From: Chloroflexota bacterium
GTDB taxonomy: Bacteria > Chloroflexota > UBA6077
Length of the DNA: 8,897 nucleotides
Direction of reading: 5' to 3'
NCBI GenBank assembly: GCA_023380955.1
Contig: JAMCTB010000117.1
Coordinates: 1-8,897 of the forward strand
Shown here: positions 6,656 to 8,897 of the stretch, piece after piece
Layout of the letters: every line of letters begins with the position of its first letter
Numbering within the stretch: the first letter of the stretch is position 1
Made by a program: the position numbers and the translations under genes
The notes under the pieces: model-generated
Databases searched by the model: none
The model's input: only the letters and a program-made list of their open reading frames with translations
What the model was told of the DNA's origin: nothing

Positions 6656-6668
6656 CTGCGCCGAACCT

Positions 6669-6689
6669 CTAGCTTCTCGCGGCCATGGC
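6669..6689 (-). pseudogene. Duplicated 3' tip of gene A2
   Basis: On the minus strand this reads the last six codons of A2 (AMAARS) and its TAG stop, identical to 7254-7274 with an offset of 585 bp. It is a passive by-product of the tandem duplication, not a gene. It shows that the duplicated segment came from the A2 side of the intergenic region. Confidence 0.85.
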
Positions 6690-6695
6690 GCTCCC

Positions 6696-6753
6696 GGTGG
6701 GAGGGGCGTGGACCGGCCAGAGGGCAGGTCCACGGGGTGAGGGGGGAAGCTGC
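6696..6753. repeat. Tandem intergenic duplication, copy 2, left part
   Basis: These 58 bp are identical to 6585-6642. The match breaks exactly at the left end of the mobile element and resumes at its right end. Confidence 0.92.
6746..6753. repeat. Target-site duplication, left (GAAGCTGC)
   Basis: GAAGCTGC abuts the left element end and is repeated at 7220-7227. It occurs once, uninterrupted, in the empty site at 6635-6642. The true duplication could be 6 to 8 bp, because the outermost C and G can be assigned to the element or to the target. Confidence 0.8.
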
Positions 6754-6779
6754 GGTAGTGTACGGCATATTGCGGAAAC
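6754..6779 (+). repeat. Outer terminal inverted repeat, left
   Basis: It begins GGTAGTGTACG and ends ATTGCGGAAAC. It matches the reverse complement of 7194-7219 at 21 of 26 positions; the mismatches are position 5 and positions 12-15. Confidence 0.8.
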
Positions 6780-6783
6780 GTCT

Positions 6784-6821
6784 ACCATGTCATGCTGAGC
6801 GTCAGCGAAGCATCTCCTCGT
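6784..6821 (+). repeat. Inner perfect inverted repeat, left (38 bp)
   Basis: A perfect reverse complement of 7144-7181. The repeat itself contains a small palindrome, GCTGA-GCG-TCAGC, so each arm can fold alone as well as pair with the other. From memory, sequences of the kind TCATnCTGAGCGnAGCGAAGnATCTC are dispersed in many bacterial genomes and often lie near small GIY-YIG genes. Confidence 0.93.
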
Positions 6822-6850
6822 GGCTTTCATGACGCGACCAACGATAGTGG

Positions 6851-7144
6851 GTGACCGCCTTGAAGGAATACTACGTCTACATTATGGCTAACGTCTCGCG
6901 AAGCCTCTACGTGGGCGTGACCAACGACCTGCAGCGGCGCGTCTACGAGCACAAGCAGAAGCTCAGCGATGGTTTCACCAGGAAGTACAACCTGACGCTC
7001 CTTGTCTACTTCGAGTCAACGCCTGACATATTGGCTGCCATCGCCCGCGAAAAGCAAATCAAAGGCTGGCTGCGGGCGAAGAAGGTGTCCATGATCGAGT
7101 CGGTGAACCCGAAGTGGCTGGACTTGAGCGCCCAGTGGCAGTAA
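6851..7144 (+). CDS. Small stand-alone GIY-YIG endonuclease
   Basis: A 97-residue single-domain GIY-YIG nuclease of the YhbQ/UvrC-N-like type, full length for this group. The two motif tyrosine segments are YVY (8-10) and YVG (20-22), followed by TNDLQRRVYEHK (24-35) with the catalytic-region arginines R29/R30 and H34. The presumed metal-binding glutamate is E67 in REKQIKGW, and NPKW (86-89) is the conserved tail. All key positions are present, so the enzyme is probably active in cutting DNA. The GTG start at 6851 is used; a TTG at 6860 would also give the family's typical short amino end, and no strong ribosome site is seen. The gene fills the space between the inner inverted repeats, and the last base of its stop lies in the right repeat. 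It most likely belongs to the element rather than to host metabolism. Confidence 0.9.
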   Translation: MTALKEYYVYIMANVSRSLYVGVTNDLQRRVYEHKQKLSDGFTRKYNLTLLVYFESTPDILAAIAREKQIKGWLRAKKVSMIESVNPKWLDLSAQWQ

Positions 7145-7181
7145 CGAGGAGATGCTTCGCTGACGCTCAGCATGACATGGT
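7144..7181 (-). repeat. Inner perfect inverted repeat, right (38 bp)
   Basis: The exact inverted partner of 6784-6821, beginning on the last base of the GIY-YIG stop codon. Confidence 0.93.
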
Positions 7182-7193
7182 GCAGGACGTCCT

Positions 7194-7219
7194 GTTTCCG
7201 CAATCCCGCGTACAGTACC
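7194..7219 (-). repeat. Outer terminal inverted repeat, right
   Basis: The inverted partner of 6754-6779. Between it and the inner repeat lie 12 nt containing the palindrome AGGACGTCCT, which the left end lacks (4 nt there). Confidence 0.8.
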
Positions 7220-7227
7220 GAAGCTGC
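7220..7227. repeat. Target-site duplication, right (GAAGCTGC)
   Basis: The second copy of the 8-bp sequence flanking the element; see the left copy at 6746-6753. Confidence 0.8.
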
Positions 7228-7274
7228 CCCCTCCCTCACCCCGCGCCGAACCTCTAGCTTCTCGCGGCCATGGC
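7228..7274. repeat. Tandem intergenic duplication, copy 2, right part
   Basis: It continues the repeat interrupted at 6753 and corresponds to 6643-6689 with one mismatch (C7242 versus T6657). Its last 21 bp are the 3' end of the functional A2 gene. Confidence 0.9.
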
Positions 7275-7883
7275 CGCCACCAGCTCGGCGGCCCGAGCGA
7301 CGTTGAAAACGCCGCAGGTGCACTGATGGCCCAGCTTCAGCCCGGCCTCCTCGGCGGTGAGCTTGCCGGCCTTCACCTGTTGGGCCATGTGGCGCACCAG
7401 AGTCCCCGGCACCTGGGCGTGGCCGCACATGGTCATCACCTCTAACTCCTCCATGGGCGCCATCTTCTCGGCCCGACCCCAGGTGCCCAGGGAGTACTCG
7501 ATGGTGTGGGGGATGCCGATGCCGGCCTTCTTGCAGCACTCCTTCACGTTGTCGAAGAGGCCGCTGACCACGACGGAGCGATCGAAGCCAGCGTCGATCA
7601 GATCTTTGATGACGGCAGCGACGGTATCAGCGTCCCGGAAAACGGCGTGGCCGATGGTCTTGTCGTTGACGCCCTCGAGGATCGCCTTGACGCCCAGGGT
7701 CAACTGATTGCCCCTGGCGGCGTCGCCCACGAAGGTGGGGTTGTACTTCATGACGATCTCGTAGAACTTCTTCATCCTCTCGCCGGTGCCGGGGACGTTG
7801 ACCCCCTTCCCTGCCATGGTCGTGAAGATGTAGTCCCTGGAGAGGCTCTCGATCGTGCCCCGTCGGTGATGGGTGTGAGTCAT
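7254..7883 (-). CDS. Cassette protein A2: conserved MCGH / CxCG protein, paralogue of A1
   Basis: A 209-residue soluble protein, clearly homologous to A1 along its full length but well diverged. Shared features are the MTxTxHRxGxxESL amino end, GD at 53-54, AILEGV (67-72), HAVFRDADTV (79-88), SVVVSGLF (103-110), TMCGHAQV (151-158), LTAEEAGLKL (175-184) and CTCGVFNVARAAEL (188-201). C153, H155, C188 and C190 keep the same numbering as in A1, which marks them as likely ligands or catalytic residues. A CC pair (116-117) is specific to A2. The ATG at 7883 follows GAGGAGG, which overlaps the end of B2. It lies 12 bp downstream of B2 in one operon. The function is unknown; a partner role with the ferredoxin protein is inferred from the conserved pairing. 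Confidence 0.88.
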   Translation of the reverse strand: MTHTHHRRGTIESLSRDYIFTTMAGKGVNVPGTGERMKKFYEIVMKYNPTFVGDAARGNQLTLGVKAILEGVNDKTIGHAVFRDADTVAAVIKDLIDAGFDRSVVVSGLFDNVKECCKKAGIGIPHTIEYSLGTWGRAEKMAPMEELEVMTMCGHAQVPGTLVRHMAQQVKAGKLTAEEAGLKLGHQCTCGVFNVARAAELVAAMAARS

Positions 7884-7895
7884 CTTCGTCCTCCT

Positions 7896-8615
7896 CTACC
7901 GGCCCTGTTGGTGGGTGACCATGCCGACGTTGGTCTTCCCGTTGGGGAGCAGCGTGAACCCGGCGTCCTCGACCACCTTCTTGATGGGAACCGACCCGTC
8001 CGGCTCGTAGCGGACCGCCAGGTCGATGCTGAAGACCGAGTCGACCTTGGGAGTCACCTCCTTCAAGGTGTTCAGGACCTCCACCACCTTCTCCTGAGGC
8101 ACGATGAACTCGACGATGGCCGAAAGCACCTTCTCCTGCAGCACGTCGTCCTGCATCTTGCCCGTCTGCAAGTCCGTCATCAGGAAAGTAACAGGGTTCG
8201 CAGGCTCCTGCTGCACCCCGATCTTGGAGAGGGCCATGGCGATCTTCTCCACCTCGCCAAGCCTGGTGCCGACGGTGGGTCGCCCGACCTCGATGGCCAT
8301 CCCGGCGAAGCCCGGCTTCACCCGATCGGTCACGTCGTTGGTCTTGATCTCTTCGGTTCCGCGGCCCGGGATGCCGGTCTTCGGATGGACGCCCAGGGGA
8401 TCGCTGAACTGGCTGCGCAGCACCCGTGGCCATTCCATCGGCTGCTGATAGAAGGCGTCAGTCGGGCAGACGCCGGCCCGGAGGCAAGCGCCGCATTCGA
8501 CACACTCGTCGAGATCGACGCGGGAGACGCCATCGTCATCCAGGGAGATCGCACCTACGGTGCAGTAGGGCACGCACTCCCCGCAGCCGCTGCAGGCCTG
8601 TTCGTCAATCAGCAT
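7896..8615 (-). CDS. Cassette protein B2: double [4Fe-4S] ferredoxin domain fused to a conserved C-terminal domain, paralogue of B1
   Basis: A 239-residue protein homologous to B1 from end to end. Cluster 1 ligands are C8, C11, C14, C18; cluster 2 ligands are C38, C41, C44, C50, with the same five-residue gap before the last cysteine (CLRAGVCP). The linker (EWPRVLRSQFSDPLG), the signature GRGTEEIKTNDVTDR, GEVEKIAMALSKIGVQQEP, KVLSAIVEF and LPNGKTNVG follow in the same order as in B1. The start at 8615 is preferred over the upstream in-frame ATG at 8654 because AAGGAG lies 7 nt before it and B1 begins at the equivalent residue. It is the first gene of the B2-A2 operon, the reverse of the A1-B1 order. 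It is presumably cytoplasmic and carries electrons; the donor and acceptor are not visible. Confidence 0.9.
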   Translation of the reverse strand: MLIDEQACSGCGECVPYCTVGAISLDDDGVSRVDLDECVECGACLRAGVCPTDAFYQQPMEWPRVLRSQFSDPLGVHPKTGIPGRGTEEIKTNDVTDRVKPGFAGMAIEVGRPTVGTRLGEVEKIAMALSKIGVQQEPANPVTFLMTDLQTGKMQDDVLQEKVLSAIVEFIVPQEKVVEVLNTLKEVTPKVDSVFSIDLAVRYEPDGSVPIKKVVEDAGFTLLPNGKTNVGMVTHQQGR

Positions 8616-8864
8616 CGCGCACTCCTTCGTTTGTCCGTGTCTCGGCCAATCCATCGCCCGCCCCCCGGGACGCAGTCGTCCATCATCGGGAGCGCCGGGG
8701 CGGCCTTGCGGAGCTACATTCTATCCAACCACTTCGCGACCGCGCAATCGGCCAATATGACTAATACTTTCCTAACTCGGCAAAGCCGAAACCAAAAAGG
8801 TTGTATGCTTGAACACCGATGATCTCCCGCAGATGCCGCTTGGTCGAGAGAGGAGCGTGCTCGG
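8616..8864. other. Divergent intergenic region between B2 and the edge gene
   Basis: About 250 bp with no convincing gene. It goes from GC-rich near B2 to distinctly AT-richer at 8715-8820, where promoters for both directions are likely. A short palindrome CGGCAAAGCCG is seen near 8780-8790. No RNA gene or longer repeat is recognised. Confidence 0.5.
8718..8747 (-). promoter_or_regulatory. Weak candidate promoter for the B2-A2 operon
   Basis: On the minus strand TAGAAT (8718-8723, five of six to the -10 consensus) lies 18 bp from TTGCGC (8742-8747, three of six to the -35 consensus). It is about 100 bp upstream of the B2 start, in the AT-richer part of the intergenic region. Confidence 0.25.
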
Positions 8865-8897
8865 ATGACGCTGCTGACTGAACGCTACGCCCCCCAG
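8865..8897 (+). CDS. Start of an unknown gene, cut by window edge
   Basis: ATG at 8865, with AGAGGAG upstream (about 9 nt), opens MTLLTERYAPQ before the window ends. Eleven residues do not allow an assignment. From memory, an L-T-E-R-Y-A start recurs in a family of dispersed, mobile-element-like hypothetical proteins, but this is a weak impression. It is divergent from the B2-A2 operon. Confidence 0.4.
   Translation, partial: MTLLTERYAPQ

Larger units (their letters stand above)
6585..6689. repeat. Tandem intergenic duplication, copy 1 (intact)
   Basis: The first copy of a 105-bp sequence repeated at a period of 111 bp; a 6-bp spacer (6690-6695) separates the copies. It begins on the last base of the B1 stop codon. 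It includes two hairpins (6596-6623 and 6625-6655) and ends with a copy of the last codons of A2. The second copy is 6696-6753 plus 7228-7274, split by the mobile element. The only difference seen is T6657 versus C7242. Confidence 0.9.
6754..7219. mobile_element. 466-bp GIY-YIG mobile element with terminal inverted repeats
   Basis: A discrete insertion. Its edges are fixed by comparing the split repeat copy (6696-6753 plus 7228-7274) with the intact copy 6585-6689. It starts GGTAGTGTACG and ends CGTACAGTACC. From the outside in it has 26-bp outer inverted repeats (21 of 26 identical), short unique stretches, perfect 38-bp inner inverted repeats, and one plus-strand gene for a GIY-YIG endonuclease. 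It carries no recognisable DDE, HUH or tyrosine/serine transposase. It may be mobilised by its own nuclease or by a transposase elsewhere that recognises the outer repeats. I do not know a named family for it. Confidence 0.82.

Noticed and set aside
6851..7144. GIY-YIG gene as a host repair nuclease (YhbQ-like housekeeping gene)
   Set aside because: Its confinement between perfect inverted repeats inside an insertion with target duplication makes it element cargo rather than a resident host gene.
6585..7274. CRISPR array or integron-like repeats
   Set aside because: The direct repeat occurs only twice, with a long unique insert explained by one mobile element. There are no regularly spaced short repeats, and no cas or integrase gene is present.
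5228..8615. Simple recent inverted duplication of one cassette
   Set aside because: The gene order is swapped (A-B versus B-A) and the proteins are well diverged. No nucleotide-level inverted repeat links the two cassettes, so a single recent inversion duplication cannot explain them.
7896..8654. Start of B2 at the upstream ATG (8654)
   Set aside because: It would add 13 residues absent from B1 and has no ribosome site. The ATG at 8615 has AAGGAG upstream and matches the B1 start.
7506..8822. A 438-codon open frame on the plus strand opposite A2 and B2
   Set aside because: It is antisense to two genes with clear family conservation to A1 and B1. Its translation is low-complexity, rich in H, D, L, G and R, as expected of the complement of GC-rich coding DNA.

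Overview
This is a GC-rich bacterial window. It holds a tripartite tricarboxylate transporter (TTT) operon, a 2-hydroxyacid dehydrogenase, the start of a PfpI/DJ-1 gene, and two ancient paralogous copies of a two-gene cassette that I do not recognise by name. The cassettes point at each other, and a small GIY-YIG-encoding mobile element sits between them. I cannot assign the organism firmly. The high GC, the TTT plus 2-hydroxyacid dehydrogenase pairing, ferredoxin-type proteins and a GIY-YIG-linked dispersed repeat would fit an environmental lineage such as Chloroflexota or Rokubacteria, but that is inference only.

Positions 1-4814 are all read from the minus strand. In transcription order they are tctC (lipoprotein binding protein, 4814-3786), tctB (3717-3244), tctA (3194-1677), a hairpin, a 14-codon fragment that looks like the amino end of an HpcH/HpaI aldolase (1538-1494), a D-2-hydroxyacid dehydrogenase (1454-456), another hairpin, and a truncated PfpI/DJ-1 protein (332 to the window edge). 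Together they suggest uptake of a carboxylate followed by NAD-dependent 2-hydroxy/2-oxo acid chemistry.

Positions 4815-5227 are a divergent control region between tctC (minus) and cassette 1 (plus). It holds a perfect TATAAT on the tct strand and a large imperfect dyad just downstream of it.

Positions 5228-6585 are cassette 1 (plus strand). Gene A1 encodes a 214-residue protein with MCGH and CxCG motifs. It overlaps gene B1 by an ATGA; B1 is a double [4Fe-4S] ferredoxin domain fused to a conserved domain of about 190 residues. Positions 8615-7254 (minus strand) are cassette 2. It has the same two families in reversed order, B2 then A2, separated by 12 bp. The MCGH and CxCG motifs fall at identical residue numbers in A1 and A2. 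The pair probably forms an iron-sulfur redox or metal-handling unit of unknown substrate.

Positions 6585-7274, between the convergent cassettes, record a readable history. An intergenic segment carrying a terminator-like hairpin and the last codons of A2 was duplicated in tandem (period 111 bp). A 466-bp element (6754-7219) then inserted into the hairpin loop of the second copy, leaving up to 8 bp of target duplication (GAAGCTGC). The intact first copy preserves the empty site. The element has imperfect outer terminal inverted repeats, perfect 38-bp inner inverted repeats, and a single GIY-YIG nuclease gene.

A plus-strand gene begins at 8865 and runs off the window.
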